Program-made: the position numbers and the translations under genes
Assembly: GCF_047663525.1 (NCBI RefSeq)
Contig: NC_092588.1
Coordinates: 106,163,001 to 106,227,000 of the forward strand
From: Anas platyrhynchos
Lineage: Eukaryota; Chordata; Aves; Anseriformes; Anatidae
Direction: 5' to 3'
Length of the DNA stretch: 64,000 bases
The notes under the pieces: model-generated
Told to the model about the DNA's origin: nothing
The model's database searches: none
Seen by the model: only the letters and a program-made list of their open reading frames with translations
Part shown: positions 63,531 to 64,000 of the stretch, one piece after another
How the letters are laid out: every line of letters starts with the position of its first letter
Numbering within the stretch: the first letter of the stretch is position 1

Positions 63531-64000
63531 GTAATTCCAGTGCAAATGTGTAACGTTATCAGTGTGTTCGCTTTTATAAGCGATATGTAAGAGCTTGCGT
63601 CGGAGCTGTTCCAGTGCTTTTTTTCTGGGGCACGAAGAGTGAGATTACTCTTTAGCACTGCTTTTCTTAATAGCACAGATCCTTGAGTGTTTTTAAGAGC
63701 TTTCCAGTTAGTTCAGGCAGTTACTGTGATAAGCTTCAACTTACCCATATGCATATCTACATGGGGGGAAAAAAAAACAACTAGAAGCTGTGGGAGGAGG
63801 AAGAGCTGTGCACTGAAATCAGCGCTGCTGTGTGTCTACTTAGTCATCTGCAATACTGAAGACAAAATAATTCCTACTTTGTTTGGGGAAAAACATAAGC
63901 CCTGGCAAATTTTAGGGGGTTGGGGGATGGAACCTAATGTTAGTAGTAAATAAAGTCTAGCAGAAACTGCTGGCCATGCAGTGAGTCAAGCAGGAATGAG

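Noticed and set aside
1..64000. CRISPR arrays, tRNA or rRNA genes, prokaryotic operons, retroviral coding regions
   Set aside because: None seen on either strand: no regularly spaced direct repeats, no cloverleaf-like gene that I could recognise, and no retroviral gag, pol or env-like frames.

Overview
The window looks like avian nuclear DNA. It has AT-rich introns of hundreds to a few thousand bases, canonical GT-AG exons encoding conserved vertebrate proteins, CpG-rich promoters, and interspersed repeats that I can assign only to the CR1 LINE family. I see no L1 or Alu. There are no rRNA, tRNA, CRISPR or prokaryotic features. Most long open frames here are chance frames or repeat fragments; the genes were read by joining exons and checking that the reading phase closes at every junction.

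Layout. (1) 2062-35820, plus strand: the last 19 coding exons of an NFX1-family zinc-finger gene, with NFX1-type cysteine-rich fingers, then an R3H domain and a C-terminal tail ending in the NFX1-like IDYFDVQD. Its 5' part lies left of the window. An AT-rich 3' tail with several poly(A) signals runs to about 39.3 kb. (2) 39.3-43.1 kb: gene-free, including a GC-richer stretch of unknown nature. (3) 43836-48031, minus: TMEM14C, four coding exons, 107 residues, complete, converging on the NFX1-family gene. (4) 51360-59239, minus: PAK1IP1, ten exons, 374 residues, complete, a WD40 ribosome-biogenesis protein with a lysine-rich tail. (5) About 58.7-60.0 kb: a CpG island acting as a head-to-head promoter. 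(6) 61532 to beyond the right edge, plus: a gene related to the selenocysteine-tRNA-associated protein TRNAU1AP (SECp43). Its N terminus is a short basic leader followed directly by what corresponds to the second RRM of SECp43.

The order TRNAU1AP-like / PAK1IP1 / TMEM14C matches, as I recall it, human 6p24 (C6orf52, PAK1IP1, TMEM14C). NFX1 itself is on human 9p13, so an NFX1-type gene beside TMEM14C is the most unusual thing in the window and may be a separate paralogue. The genes share no evident pathway; they look like an ordinary syntenic block. At least seven CR1 fragments sit in the introns of the NFX1-family gene, including a closely matched inverted pair in one intron.
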